Notes: a model not told the origin generated them from the letters alone. Positions 1-7,500 are shown, counted from the first letter of the stretch. The stretch is DNA of 27,470 nt from Kurthia populi (GCF_042686175.1 NZ_JBHUOR010000117.1:1-27470), one strand, 5' to 3'. Numbers and translations: made by a program.

Positions 1-49
1 TAAATCCCTGTACAATCGCTAATTTTAATGCGCTCGTAAATTTCGTCAT
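1..49 (-). CDS. Start of an unidentified leftward gene (partial)
   Basis: An ATG at 49 on the minus strand opens a frame that runs off the window after 16 codons (MTKFTSALKLAIVQGF). A GGAGGTG ribosome binding site lies about 10 bases upstream, so a real start is plausible. The piece is too short to assign a family. Its ribosome binding site begins inside the 3' arm of the palindrome at 65-93, which suggests operator or RNA-hairpin control. The gene is divergent from the helicase gene to its right. Confidence 0.45.
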   Translation of the reverse strand, partial: MTKFTSALKLAIVQGF

Positions 50-64
50 AAAAAAACCACACCT

Positions 65-93
65 CCAATTGTTAGATTGTGTCTAACAATTGG
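65..93. promoter_or_regulatory. Perfect 12+12 bp inverted repeat, candidate operator
   Basis: CCAATTGTTAGA, a 5-base loop, then TCTAACAATTGG form a perfect inverted repeat. It lies between two divergent genes and overlaps the first bases of the leftward gene's GGAGG. A long uninterrupted palindrome at a divergent promoter fits a dimeric repressor site such as those of the TetR type. In the leftward transcript it would also form a hairpin that partly covers the ribosome binding site. A T-run follows on the minus strand, but only after the ribosome binding site, so a terminator is less likely. No regulator gene is visible in the window. Confidence 0.5.
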
Positions 94-227
94 GGTGCAG
101 TTCAGAAACAATCGCGCTTCCTGCTTTTTTGTTGAAATGCTTAAAAGAGAAAGCAGTATATCAAAACCTTATTCTTTTGTATAATAGAAAGATATGTAGA
201 AAGTACGAACATAGAAGGAGACAAAGT

Positions 228-1679
228 ATGTCAGTAATTAATTTATTAAATGAAGATTTACAATCAAAGTGGAAGTTTAATGTGGCGACGCCGATTCAGG
301 ATCAAATGATTCCGGCAATGTTAAATGGGGATGATGTAGTAGCAGAATCACCAACAGGAACAGGGAAAACATTAGCGTATTTATTACCGATTTTAGAGCG
401 TGTGGATGGTACGAAAAAAAATACACAAGCATTAATCGTTGCTCCGTCACAAGAGCTTTGTATGCAAATTACCGAAGTAGCACGTCAATGGATTGCCGGC
501 ACAGATATTACTGTTGTCCCACTGATTGGTGGCGCAAATACACAACGTCAAATTGAAAAATTAAAGAAAAAACCGACGATTGCGATTGGGACACCAGGTC
601 GCTTAAATGAATTAGTGCGTGCGAAAAAATTAAAATTACACGAACTACATCATATCGTTCTTGATGAAGGGGACCAATTATTAGGCCGTGAATCACGTGT
701 TATCGTAAAACAGTTTATTGATGGGGCCAATCATGACCGTCAAGTAGTTGTTGTCTCTGCAACAATTACCGATGAAATTAAATTAGTAGCAGAGCAATTA
801 ATGAAAACGCCAAAACGCTTCAAAGTAAGCTTAGAAGACATGCCAGACCAAGGTATTGTGACGCATTCATTTATTAAAATGCAAGAACGTGAAAAAACAG
901 ATATGCTGCGCCGTCTATCAAACCAAGAAGGCCTACGTGCGATAGCTTTTGTTAATAATTTAGATCAATTATTAATGAAAGAAACGAAGTTACATTACCG
1001 CCAAGCACCAATCGTGACACTTCATGCAGATATGAAAAAAGAAGAGCGCAAAAGAGCACTTGATGCATTCCGTAAAGGGGAGGCACGCGTGCTAATCGCG
1101 ACAGATGTTGCAGCGCGTGGATTAGATGTAGAAGGCTTAACGCATGTTATTCATGTGGATGTACCGGTTTCACAAGAGCAATACACACACCGTTCAGGTC
1201 GTACAGGTCGTGCAGGGAAAAGCGGTGAAGTGCTAACATTATTAGTAGGTCCTTCTGAAAAACAATATAAACAAATCACCCGTTCATTAGATGAAAAACC
1301 GACTGAAAAGATTTGGGATAAAGGCGGTCTCGTAAAAGGGAAAGGTTTTTATTCAGCTGGTCCTGCGAAAAAAGGCAGAAACTCTGACAATTCTAAAAAG
1401 AAAGACTATAATAAGCAGTATGATAACCGTTCAGAACGTAAATATGACGATAAACCGTACAAAAAACGTTATGACGGTGACACTACTCGTAAGGACGAAG
1501 GCAAACGCCCATTCAAAAAGTATGATGAAAATTCATATAAAAAAAATGATGAAGGTAAACGCTCATATAAAAAGAACGGCGAAGAAAATCGCTCATTCAA
1601 AAAGTATGATAACGAAGGTACTCGTAGCGGCTCATACAAAAAGAATGATGGCAGCAAACGTCCATATAAAAAACGCTAA
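228..1679 (+). CDS. yfmL: DEAD-box family ATP-dependent RNA helicase, YfmL-like, with long basic tail
   Basis: An ATP-dependent RNA helicase, 483 residues from the ATG at 228 (AAGGAG seven bases upstream). The frame is open further upstream to 90, but that stretch has no ribosome binding site. Helicase motifs appear in order: Walker A SPTGTGKT (41-48), TPGR (122-125), motif II DEGD (146-149) in place of DEAD, SAT (177-179), motif V ATDVAARGLD (291-300) and motif VI HRSGRTGR (321-328). From about residue 375 the protein is a low-complexity tail rich in K, R, Y, N, D and G with repeated F/Y-K-K units, likely an RNA-binding extension. From memory the core resembles B. subtilis YfmL, a 50S-assembly helicase that has DETD at motif II and only a short tail. 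A TATAAT at 180-185 may be its -10 box. The aminopeptidase gene starts 11 bases after its stop, so co-transcription is likely. Confidence 0.88.
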   Translation: MSVINLLNEDLQSKWKFNVATPIQDQMIPAMLNGDDVVAESPTGTGKTLAYLLPILERVDGTKKNTQALIVAPSQELCMQITEVARQWIAGTDITVVPLIGGANTQRQIEKLKKKPTIAIGTPGRLNELVRAKKLKLHELHHIVLDEGDQLLGRESRVIVKQFIDGANHDRQVVVVSATITDEIKLVAEQLMKTPKRFKVSLEDMPDQGIVTHSFIKMQEREKTDMLRRLSNQEGLRAIAFVNNLDQLLMKETKLHYRQAPIVTLHADMKKEERKRALDAFRKGEARVLIATDVAARGLDVEGLTHVIHVDVPVSQEQYTHRSGRTGRAGKSGEVLTLLVGPSEKQYKQITRSLDEKPTEKIWDKGGLVKGKGFYSAGPAKKGRNSDNSKKKDYNKQYDNRSERKYDDKPYKKRYDGDTTRKDEGKRPFKKYDENSYKKNDEGKRSYKKNGEENRSFKKYDNEGTRSGSYKKNDGSKRPYKKR

Positions 1680-1690
1680 GGGGTCGATTA

Positions 1691-2923
1691 ATGATGACAT
1701 TCGAAGAAAAATTAGCTCAATTTGCTGAGCTTGCTGTAAAAGTAGGGACAAACATTCAGCAAGGTCAAACGCTTTTAATTAACACAACAGTGGATACAAT
1801 CGAGTTTACTCGTTTAGTTGTGAAAGAAGCATATAAAGCTGGCGCAGCACGCGTAACCGTGAACTACTCAGATGATGTAGTCGCACGACAATTATTTGAA
1901 AATGCATCAGTAGAAGAGTTTGAAAAATTCCCTCGTTGGATTACAGAGCAACGTGATGAGTTGATTGAACGTGGTGGCGCACTTCTTTGGATTGATGCAG
2001 CAGATCCAGACTTAATGGCTGGCATCCCTGTTGAAAAAATTTCAGCAAACCAAAAAGCGTCAGGTAAAGCATTAGAAAACTATCGTGATGCTGTAATGAA
2101 TGATAAAATCGCATGGTCAATCATTGCGATTCCGTCGAAAAAATGGGCAGCGAAAGTATTCCCTGAATTACCTGAAGAAGAACAAGTTCCTGCAATGTGG
2201 GAAGCAATCTTCAAAACGGTACGTATCGGTGAAGGTAGCGCCGTTGAAAACTGGCAAGCTCACTTGAAAAACTTACATGTGCGCGGTGATTTAATGAATG
2301 AAAAGCATTTTGCTAAATTACATTACACAGCGCCAGGTACGGATTTAATTGTTGGCTTACCAGACAAACACATTTGGGCAACTGGCTCTAGTAAAACACC
2401 ACAAGGCACTGAATTCGTCGCAAATATGCCAACAGAGGAAGTCTTTACATTGCCATCTAAATACGATGTAAACGGCTATGTGTCATCAACAAAACCACTT
2501 GTCTATCAAGGGAATATTATCGACAACTTCAAATTAACTTTTGAAAATGGCGTGATTGTGAAAGCAGAGGCACAGCAAGGTGAGGAATTATTAAATGAGT
2601 TGATTAAAGCGGATGAAGGCTCTAAATACATTGGTGAAATCGCACTTGTACCACATGAATCACCAATTTCAGCATCTGGCTTACTTTATTACAACACATT
2701 ATTTGATGAAAATGCATCCAATCATATCGCAATTGGTGCAGCATATCCAACTTGTTATGAGGGTGGTAGCGAGCTATCTGAAGAGGAAATGGATAAAGCA
2801 GGCATCAATGTTTCAATTACACATGAAGACTTTATGGTCGGTAGTGCGGAAATGGACATCGATGGCATCCATGCAGACGGGACAGTAGAAGCTGTATTCC
2901 GTAAAGGTGCTTGGGCATTTTAA
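1691..2923 (+). CDS. M29-family metallo-aminopeptidase (AmpS type), copy 1
   Basis: A cytosolic aminopeptidase of the M29 (thermophilic/AmpS) family, 410 residues, expected to remove N-terminal residues from peptides using two metal ions. The likely ligands, by family pattern, are all present: E250 (PTEEVF), E316 (GEIALVPHESPIS), H345 (FDENASNHIAIG), H378 and D380 (THEDF). The HYTAPGTDL segment (211-219) is also typical. The start at 1691 is preferred over the adjacent ATG at 1694: a GGGG-type ribosome binding site is seven bases upstream, and the protein is then collinear without gaps with the second copy at 9601-10833. It follows the helicase by 11 bases. Transcription probably ends at the hairpin inside the repeat at 2931-3070. 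Confidence 0.9.
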   Translation: MMTFEEKLAQFAELAVKVGTNIQQGQTLLINTTVDTIEFTRLVVKEAYKAGAARVTVNYSDDVVARQLFENASVEEFEKFPRWITEQRDELIERGGALLWIDAADPDLMAGIPVEKISANQKASGKALENYRDAVMNDKIAWSIIAIPSKKWAAKVFPELPEEEQVPAMWEAIFKTVRIGEGSAVENWQAHLKNLHVRGDLMNEKHFAKLHYTAPGTDLIVGLPDKHIWATGSSKTPQGTEFVANMPTEEVFTLPSKYDVNGYVSSTKPLVYQGNIIDNFKLTFENGVIVKAEAQQGEELLNELIKADEGSKYIGEIALVPHESPISASGLLYYNTLFDENASNHIAIGAAYPTCYEGGSELSEEEMDKAGINVSITHEDFMVGSAEMDIDGIHADGTVEAVFRKGAWAF

Positions 2924-2930
2924 TAAAAAG

Positions 2931-3070
2931 AAAATAGACTTTGACATACATCTAAAAATAACCGCTCCTATGAGCATAAGAAAAACCGGAACCGCGCTAT
3001 GGCGCAGTTCCGGTTTTTCGTTGTGAACGCTAAAAAAGAAACATGACGTGTTTTGTCCCAGTCTCTTTTT
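2931..3070 (+). repeat. Dispersed ~140-bp intergenic repeat, copy A
   Basis: This stretch matches the reverse complement of 7361-7500 over its whole length. Shared blocks include CTTTGACATAC, ATAAGAAAAACCGGAA, TTCCGGTTTTTCGTT, TGAACGCTAAAAAA, ACATGACGTGTTTTGT and CCAGTCTCTT. By eye the identity is roughly 80-85 percent. The centre is a hairpin whose arms are kept in both copies while the loop differs. It follows the M29 gene directly and lies beyond the end of the leftward 37-codon gene. It has no coding capacity. Confidence 0.85.
2981..3018. terminator. Bidirectional terminator hairpin in repeat copy A
   Basis: AAAAACCGGAAC at 2981-2992 pairs perfectly with GTTCCGGTTTTT at 3007-3018. The A-run on one side and the T-run on the other let it work on both strands. 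It would serve the M29 gene on its left and the 37-codon minus-strand gene on its right. Confidence 0.85.
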
Positions 3071-3078
3071 AAATGTCC

Positions 3079-3192
3079 TTAACGGCGATTTGTAGATTGT
3101 GACGCTTTTTTATTATTTAATACTTTTTTCACGATTGGATAAACGACAGGTGCTAATTTAACAGCTGTGCTAATTACTTTTTTTAAGTTCAT
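3079..3192 (-). CDS. Small conserved-looking protein of 37 residues, function unknown
   Basis: An ATG at 3192 on the minus strand opens a 37-codon frame ending with TAA at 3079. A GTGAGGT ribosome binding site lies 8-9 bases upstream. The product starts MNLKKVISTAVKLAP and contains PIVKKVLNNKK. It is strongly basic with an amphipathic, possibly membrane-associating N-terminal helix and a hydrophilic end. I do not recognise a named family, and the gene is below usual length cut-offs. Codon use is ordinary for the window. The terminator in repeat copy A lies 60 bases beyond its stop, as expected for a real transcript. Confidence 0.6.
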   Translation of the reverse strand: MNLKKVISTAVKLAPVVYPIVKKVLNNKKASQSTNRR

Positions 3193-3338
3193 TATGCATA
3201 ACCTCACTTTTTAGTAGTTAGTATAGTATTACCGTTGTTGAATTTCTTTAAACGTACAGTACTTTAATTGCTTGTACAATATTGTGAATAAACGGTTCAT
3301 CTTATTTACGGAAGCGCGTGTGAAAAGTTTCAAAAAGG

Positions 3339-3367
3339 TTGAAAGCTTGAGCATTTTTCCGTACAAT
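3339..3367 (+). promoter_or_regulatory. Sigma-A promoter of the TPP riboswitch transcript
   Basis: TTGAAA at 3339-3344 and TACAAT at 3362-3367 are separated by exactly 17 bases. They lie about 30 bases before the TPP aptamer, so transcription would start near 3374. Confidence 0.7.
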
Positions 3368-3396
3368 AGGGTTGTTCAATAAACGAGATGTAACAA

Positions 3397-3484
3397 CCAC
3401 AAGGGGAGCTATTAAAATAGCTGAGAGTGAAGTGCGACTTCTAACCCTTAGAACCTGTAAGTTAATGCTTGCGAAGGAATGTGG
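3397..3484 (+). ncRNA. TPP (THI-box) riboswitch aptamer upstream of thiT
   Basis: The THI-box conserved segments are all present in order: ACAAGGGGAGCT, then AGCTGAGAGTGAAGTGC, then AACCCTTAGAACCTG, then GTTAATGCTTGCGAAGGAA. The closing helix is CCAC (3397-3400) with GTGG (3481-3484). Thiamine pyrophosphate binding is expected to favour the terminator at 3503-3538 and so shut off the thiamine transporter gene when the cofactor is plentiful. Confidence 0.95.
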
Positions 3485-3502
3485 ATAGACAGCTGACGCT
3501 AT

Positions 3503-3538
3503 GCGATGTCAGGGATCTTTCCCTGGCATCGCTTTTTT
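3503..3538 (+). terminator. TPP-controlled intrinsic terminator
   Basis: GCGATGTCAGGG (3503-3514), a 6-base loop, then CCCTGGCATCGC (3521-3532) and six T residues. There is one G-U pair. It sits between the aptamer and the thiT start, the usual expression platform for a transcriptional OFF switch. Confidence 0.93.
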
Positions 3539-3595
3539 CATATCTATCTAATCCAACTGGTTTGATTTGTACATCAACATTGGAGGTTGAAGGGA

Positions 3596-4150
3596 TTGAA
3601 CAGTAAAAATTTATTAATGATGGTCGAAATCGCCATTTTCGCGGCCATCGGTATTATTTTAGATAAGCTGACATTTAGCTTATGGCCACAGGGCGGCTCG
3701 ATTAGTCTTGTGATGGTGCCAATCGTCATTATGGCGTTTCGCTGGGGCACAGTGGCAGGGCTTGTGACGGGCTTATTAATCGGTACGATGAATGCGATGT
3801 TTGGCGGCTTTATTTTAACACCGCTACAAGGCTTTATTGATTACTTCTTTGCGTTTACTGTAGTAGGGCTTGCAGGGCTTTTACGTCCACTTGTTACACG
3901 TGCCCAAACAGCGAGTGAGAAGGCCTTGTACATTACAATAGGGACGATTATCGGCGGTTTAATTCGCTATGTAGCTCATGCAACAGCTGGCTATGTATTC
4001 TTCTCTGAATATGCGGGTGACCAAAATCCACTAATTTATACGATTGTCTATAATGGTTCGTACATGGTGCCAGCCATTATTTTAACGGCAGCGATTGTTA
4101 GTCTACTCATGACAAAGGCACCGAAACTATTGGAGCCTAAAAAACGATAA
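3596..4150 (+). CDS. thiT: Energy-coupling-factor thiamine transporter S-component ThiT
   Basis: A membrane-embedded substrate-binding subunit for thiamine, 184 residues, which works with the shared ECF AAT module encoded elsewhere. The sequence is almost wholly hydrophobic with about six membrane segments. It has the ThiT-like PQGGSISLVMVPI region (31-43) and, near the end, H128 in RYVAHATAGYVFFSEYA and N153 in IVYNGSYMVP, which correspond to thiamine-pocket residues. The usual tryptophan of the GxxFW segment is F here. The start is TTG 3596, nine bases after GGAGG. The TTG at 3587 abuts the ribosome binding site and cannot be used. The TPP riboswitch directly upstream supports thiamine as substrate. 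Confidence 0.93.
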   Translation: MNSKNLLMMVEIAIFAAIGIILDKLTFSLWPQGGSISLVMVPIVIMAFRWGTVAGLVTGLLIGTMNAMFGGFILTPLQGFIDYFFAFTVVGLAGLLRPLVTRAQTASEKALYITIGTIIGGLIRYVAHATAGYVFFSEYAGDQNPLIYTIVYNGSYMVPAIILTAAIVSLLMTKAPKLLEPKKR

Positions 4151-4158
4151 AGAAACGA

Positions 4159-4186
4159 AGGAACTGAATTAATTCAGTTCCTTTTT
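4159..4186 (+). terminator. Terminator of thiT
   Basis: AGGAACTGAATT (4159-4170) pairs with the adjacent AATTCAGTTCCT (4171-4182), followed by a T-run. Confidence 0.85.
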
Positions 4187-4245
4187 CGTCATGAAAAAAG
4201 TGTGATATAGTAGAAGAAGATTCAATATAAAGGAGATCTTGAACG

Positions 4246-4998
4246 ATGATTGTGAAAACGCAAGAAGAATTTGATGCGTTAATGAAAGCAGGCCGTGCAA
4301 TGGCTGAAATTCGTGACGCCCTTAAAAATGCGACAAAACCTGGTGTGACAACAAAAGAATTAGATGAATTAGCTGGTAAATTATTCGAAGAAAAAGGTGC
4401 TGTATCAGGCCCTAAAGCAGAATATGACTTCCCAGGTTATACATGTATTAGTGTAAATGAATGTGTTGCCCATGGTATTCCGGACAACCGTAAACTACAA
4501 GAAGGCGATATGATTAACATTGATGTATCAGGCCATGTAGACGGTTTCTATGCAGATACAGGTGTATCATTTGTTGTAGGCGATGTTGAAAAACCAGAAC
4601 TTCAAATCCTTTGCGATGTGGCTCAAAGCTCATTTGACCGCGCAATGGCAAAAATTAAACCAGGTGCGCGCTTGAACCAAATCGGTAAAGCTGTAGAACG
4701 TGAAGCACATGATAAAGGTTTAAAAGTAATCATGAACTTAACAGGCCATGGTGTAGGTCATTCATTACATGAAGAACCTCAATACGTTTTAAACTACTAT
4801 GATGCATGGGATGCAACAATGATGAAAGAAGGCATGGTTTTCGCTGTAGAACCATTCATTTCTCAAGCTGCTGAAAACATCGTAGAGGGCACAGATGGCT
4901 GGGCATTCTTAACACCAGATAAATCATTTGTTGCACAATTAGAACATACAGTTATCGTAACGAAAAATGGTCCTGTATTAACAACAAAAATCGATTAA
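4246..4998 (+). CDS. map: Type I methionine aminopeptidase
   Basis: Removes the initiator methionine from new proteins. It is 250 residues, the family's usual bacterial length. All five metal ligands can be placed: D93 and D104 (NIDVSGHVDGFYADTG), H168 (LTGHGVGHSLHEEP), E202 (FAVEPFI) and E233 (QLEHTV). The substrate-site histidines are H76 and H175. AAAGGAG lies ten bases before the ATG. The gene stands alone between two terminators, outside the ribosomal-protein operon, so it is likely the second map copy (B. subtilis MapB/YflG type). I could not check for another copy outside the window. Confidence 0.95.
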   Translation: MIVKTQEEFDALMKAGRAMAEIRDALKNATKPGVTTKELDELAGKLFEEKGAVSGPKAEYDFPGYTCISVNECVAHGIPDNRKLQEGDMINIDVSGHVDGFYADTGVSFVVGDVEKPELQILCDVAQSSFDRAMAKIKPGARLNQIGKAVEREAHDKGLKVIMNLTGHGVGHSLHEEPQYVLNYYDAWDATMMKEGMVFAVEPFISQAAENIVEGTDGWAFLTPDKSFVAQLEHTVIVTKNGPVLTTKID

Positions 4999-5005
4999 TT
5001 TCAAT

Positions 5006-5052
5006 AAAAAAAGACTGTAGCGGAAGCGTTTCTTCTGTTACAGTCTTTTTTT
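5006..5052. terminator. Bidirectional terminator between map and the convergent membrane gene
   Basis: AAAAAAAGACTGTA (5006-5019) pairs with TACAGTCTTTTTTT (5039-5052), with A-runs and T-runs on both sides. It covers the stop codon and last codons of the convergent gene at 5038-5784. Confidence 0.85.
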
Positions 5053-5784
5053 ATTTGCGTTAGATGGCAAACGTTTGCGTATGAAAATGATCCCAACAAT
5101 CAAGACGCCGCTTAAAAATAATGCAGCTGTTGTGACAAGCAATTCATTGAAAGTATTAGCAATGGCTACACCAATTAAAAACCAAATGAATACAGCGGGA
5201 AAGGCGGCGTCATAAAGATGGAAGCGGATTGCGAGTGCAAGTGCGGCTGCACACGTTAACAATACAACAGCCCATAGCTGACGACTAAGGCCAAAATCAA
5301 TGAGGTTATTCGAAATAAACAGGAAGCCGATAGTTAAAAAAGTGAGGAATGCTATAGCAGCAAATGCAATTGAAATTGGCAGGCGTCCATTCATTTTATT
5401 CTCTGTTAATGGGTAGGTTAAATACAGTATGAATAAGCAGATAGAGATCACAGCTAGTGCCGCAAGTGCAAGAATAAATTGCTCATAATGCCATAAATTA
5501 ATCCAAACGATAAATACAATCGAGCTTATCGCAAATAAAATGGCTTGCGTGAGTGTTAGTGCAGAAGCTGTATGGCGCTTTTGCCATTGCGCAAAAACCC
5601 AATAAGCGAGTAATATCAAAGCGCCTGGGAATAGCCAATAAACGTATAGAGCTGGAAACATTAATATTTTATAACTGTAGGCCAGTTCAAGTGCCGTATG
5701 ATTGTTGAGTGGTAGTGCATAAGCAGATAAGCTGGCGATAAATAAAGCGATGAACGCCAACAGAACAATTAAAAATCTGCCCAA
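5038..5784 (-). CDS. TspO/MBR-like tryptophan-rich membrane protein
   Basis: A 248-residue polytopic membrane protein with about eight hydrophobic segments and a short basic C-terminus. Three blocks resemble the long TspO/MBR-like proteins of Bacillales: LPLN at 24-27 after the first helix, FPALYVYW at 43-50 (relatives have F-x-PA-x-Y-x-FxIWG), and INLWHYEQF at 95-103. The match is weaker than usual because the IWG part is YWLFPG here. Its ligand and role are unknown; TspO proteins bind tetrapyrroles or lipids. The start is TTG 5784 with AGGAGGGG upstream. The last codons lie in a terminator hairpin shared with map. Confidence 0.6.
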   Translation of the reverse strand: MGRFLIVLLAFIALFIASLSAYALPLNNHTALELAYSYKILMFPALYVYWLFPGALILLAYWVFAQWQKRHTASALTLTQAILFAISSIVFIVWINLWHYEQFILALAALAVISICLFILYLTYPLTENKMNGRLPISIAFAAIAFLTFLTIGFLFISNNLIDFGLSRQLWAVVLLTCAAALALAIRFHLYDAAFPAVFIWFLIGVAIANTFNELLVTTAALFLSGVLIVGIIFIRKRLPSNANKKRL

Positions 5785-5946
5785 TGATAACCCCTCCTAA
5801 AAATAAAGATATACGTATTAGTATACCTCATGAATCGCGTGCAACAATTTTCATTTCTGTGAACATTCTTCGAACATACGCATATATTGCGCTTTAGCAC
5901 TGCATAGCTGTAAAATATATGTAATCTACTAAAGGGAGCGATGAAG

Positions 5947-6717
5947 TTGGTACAAAAAATTGACAAGCTAGATTTATCGAAAAAGTTGAGTGACCAAATT
6001 TCGTATAAAAAGGAATTAAAGAAGCTACAATATGAAATGTTGAACATTCAACAGTTTTTATTTAAGCATGATATTGGCTTAATTTTAGGCTTTGAAGGAA
6101 TGGATGCAGCTGGTAAAGGTGGCGCCATCAAACGACTAACAGAGCGTCTTGACCCACGTGGTTATATCGTACATCCGATTGCTGCACCAACACCAGAGGA
6201 ATTGAAATACAATCATTTACAACGTTTTTGGAATCGACTACCTGCAAGAGGTCAAATCGGTATTTTTGACCGCACATGGTATGGTCGTGTGCTCGTTGAA
6301 CGTATTGAGGGCTTTGCGAAGAAAAAAGAATGGAAACGTGCCTACGAAGAATTAAATCAGTTTGAAAAAGTGCTAACAGATGATAATTATATTGTGTTAA
6401 AATTTTGGGTGCAGATTTCAGAGGAAGAGCAACTTCAACGTTTTAAAGACCGTAAAGAAGATCCGTATAAGCAATGGAAATTAACAGATGAGGATTGGCG
6501 CAATCGTGAAAAATGGCCTTTATACGTAGAAGCTGCTGATGAAATGTTTGAAAAAACGGATAAAAAGAATGCACCGTGGGTATTAATAGAGGGTAATGAT
6601 AAAAAATACGCGCGTATTGAAGTGTTGAAACAAGTTATTAAACATGTCACAGCAGAATGTGAAAAACGTGGTCTCACAATCACAGACCCTGCAGAGGCAG
6701 TTTCAAAAGAAGTTTAA
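5947..6717 (+). CDS. ppk2: Polyphosphate kinase 2 family protein (polyP:nucleotide phosphotransferase)
   Basis: A cytosolic enzyme that moves phosphate between polyphosphate and AMP, ADP or GDP. It is a single PPK2 domain of 256 residues. Walker A is GMDAAGKGG (51-59). The second nucleotide motif is FDRTWYGRVLVER (107-119), with D108 the expected catalytic aspartate. The lid region after about residue 150 is rich in K, R and E. An ATG at 5941 lies only two bases after AAAGGGAG, so TTG 5947, eight bases after it, is preferred; the ATG would add two residues. Sequence alone does not settle the AMP- versus ADP-phosphorylating class. The GNAT gene follows 34 bases later and probably shares the transcript. 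Confidence 0.9.
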   Translation: MVQKIDKLDLSKKLSDQISYKKELKKLQYEMLNIQQFLFKHDIGLILGFEGMDAAGKGGAIKRLTERLDPRGYIVHPIAAPTPEELKYNHLQRFWNRLPARGQIGIFDRTWYGRVLVERIEGFAKKKEWKRAYEELNQFEKVLTDDNYIVLKFWVQISEEEQLQRFKDRKEDPYKQWKLTDEDWRNREKWPLYVEAADEMFEKTDKKNAPWVLIEGNDKKYARIEVLKQVIKHVTAECEKRGLTITDPAEAVSKEV

Positions 6718-6751
6718 CCTGACACGCCGTAGATAAAGAGAAGGTGTAGCG

Positions 6752-7297
6752 ATGGTCGTTTTAAACGGAGAACAATGTTTTTTACGGACGTTACAAGAAG
6801 AGGATGTTCGTCAGATGACGGAACTTGTACGCCGCAATAAAGTGTATTGGTCTATTTATGAGCCGAGGCATCCTTCGGAGTATTACACGGAGAAAATTCA
6901 ATTGCGTAAAATTCAAGAATCCATTCGTCAAATGCAGATGCGTAGAGAATTTAGTTTTGGTATTTTTTTACGCGGTTCGCAGGAGCTCATTGGTCATATT
7001 TCGATTTATGCTATTAAACGCTTGCCTTTCTCGAGTGCATTTGTTGGGTATTCATTGGATGAGGCCCAGACGGGAAAAGGGATTGCGACAGAGGCACTGG
7101 AGCTTATTTGTCGCTTTGCGTTTGAGGATATTGGGATTCACCGTTTAGAAGCTTATGTATCACCGAAAAATGTCGGCTCTGTGCGTGTGCTAGAAAAGGC
7201 AAAATTTGACCAAGAGGGCCTCTTGAAGCAACTGCTATATGTGAATGGAGAGTGGGAAGACCATTATATGTACGCATTACTTGAAGACGTTTATTGA
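6752..7297 (+). CDS. GNAT-family N-acetyltransferase (RimJ/RimL-like)
   Basis: An acetyl-CoA-dependent N-acetyltransferase of 181 residues, the common length for RimJ/RimL-type GNATs. The acetyl-CoA loop is QTGKGIATEAL, near residue 110, followed by GIHRLEAYVSPKNVGSVRVLEKAKF, split here as GIHRLEAYVSP and NVGSVRVLEKAKF. An AGAAGGTG ribosome binding site precedes ATG 6752. The acceptor could be a ribosomal protein, a peptide or a small amine; nothing in the sequence decides. It lies directly behind the PPK2 gene and ends before the repeat at 7361. Confidence 0.85.
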   Translation: MVVLNGEQCFLRTLQEEDVRQMTELVRRNKVYWSIYEPRHPSEYYTEKIQLRKIQESIRQMQMRREFSFGIFLRGSQELIGHISIYAIKRLPFSSAFVGYSLDEAQTGKGIATEALELICRFAFEDIGIHRLEAYVSPKNVGSVRVLEKAKFDQEGLLKQLLYVNGEWEDHYMYALLEDVY

Positions 7298-7360
7298 AAG
7301 GGTAAGGCCACCTTTAGACGCTGGTGGAAACGCTATAAAGCGCTGTTGAATCAATAAAAG

Positions 7361-7500
7361 AAGAGACTGGTACAAAACACGTCATGTTCCTTTTTTAGCG
7401 TTCATAACGAAAAACCGGAACCGCACTTTGGCGCGATTCCGGTTTTTCTTATGTTCATATGAGAGGTTGTTTTTACACGTATGTCAAAGCCTCTTTTTTA
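7361..7500 (-). repeat. Dispersed ~140-bp intergenic repeat, copy B
   Basis: The reverse complement matches 2931-3070 block by block, as described for copy A. It fills the gap between two convergent genes (GNAT and carbonic anhydrase). The opposite orientation to copy A shows it is a separable unit and not part of a duplicated gene end. The loop of its hairpin differs from copy A while the arms are kept. Confidence 0.85.
7410..7447. terminator. Bidirectional terminator hairpin in repeat copy B
   Basis: AAAAACCGGAA (7410-7420) pairs with TTCCGGTTTTT (7437-7447). The inner part of the stem is changed relative to copy A but can still pair (CGC with GCG). It can end both the GNAT and the carbonic anhydrase transcripts. 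Confidence 0.85.

Noticed and set aside
90..227. N-terminal extension of the helicase frame back to an ATG at 90
   Set aside because: That ATG lies inside the palindrome and has no ribosome binding site; the ATG at 228 has AAGGAG at ideal spacing and begins the family-like sequence.
1420..1728. 102-codon plus-strand frame overlapping the helicase tail
   Set aside because: A frame shadow of the low-complexity tail; it has no ribosome binding site of its own.
5769..6047. 92-codon minus-strand frame between the TspO-like and PPK2 genes
   Set aside because: Antisense to the PPK2 start and across divergent promoters; no ribosome binding site and no family likeness.
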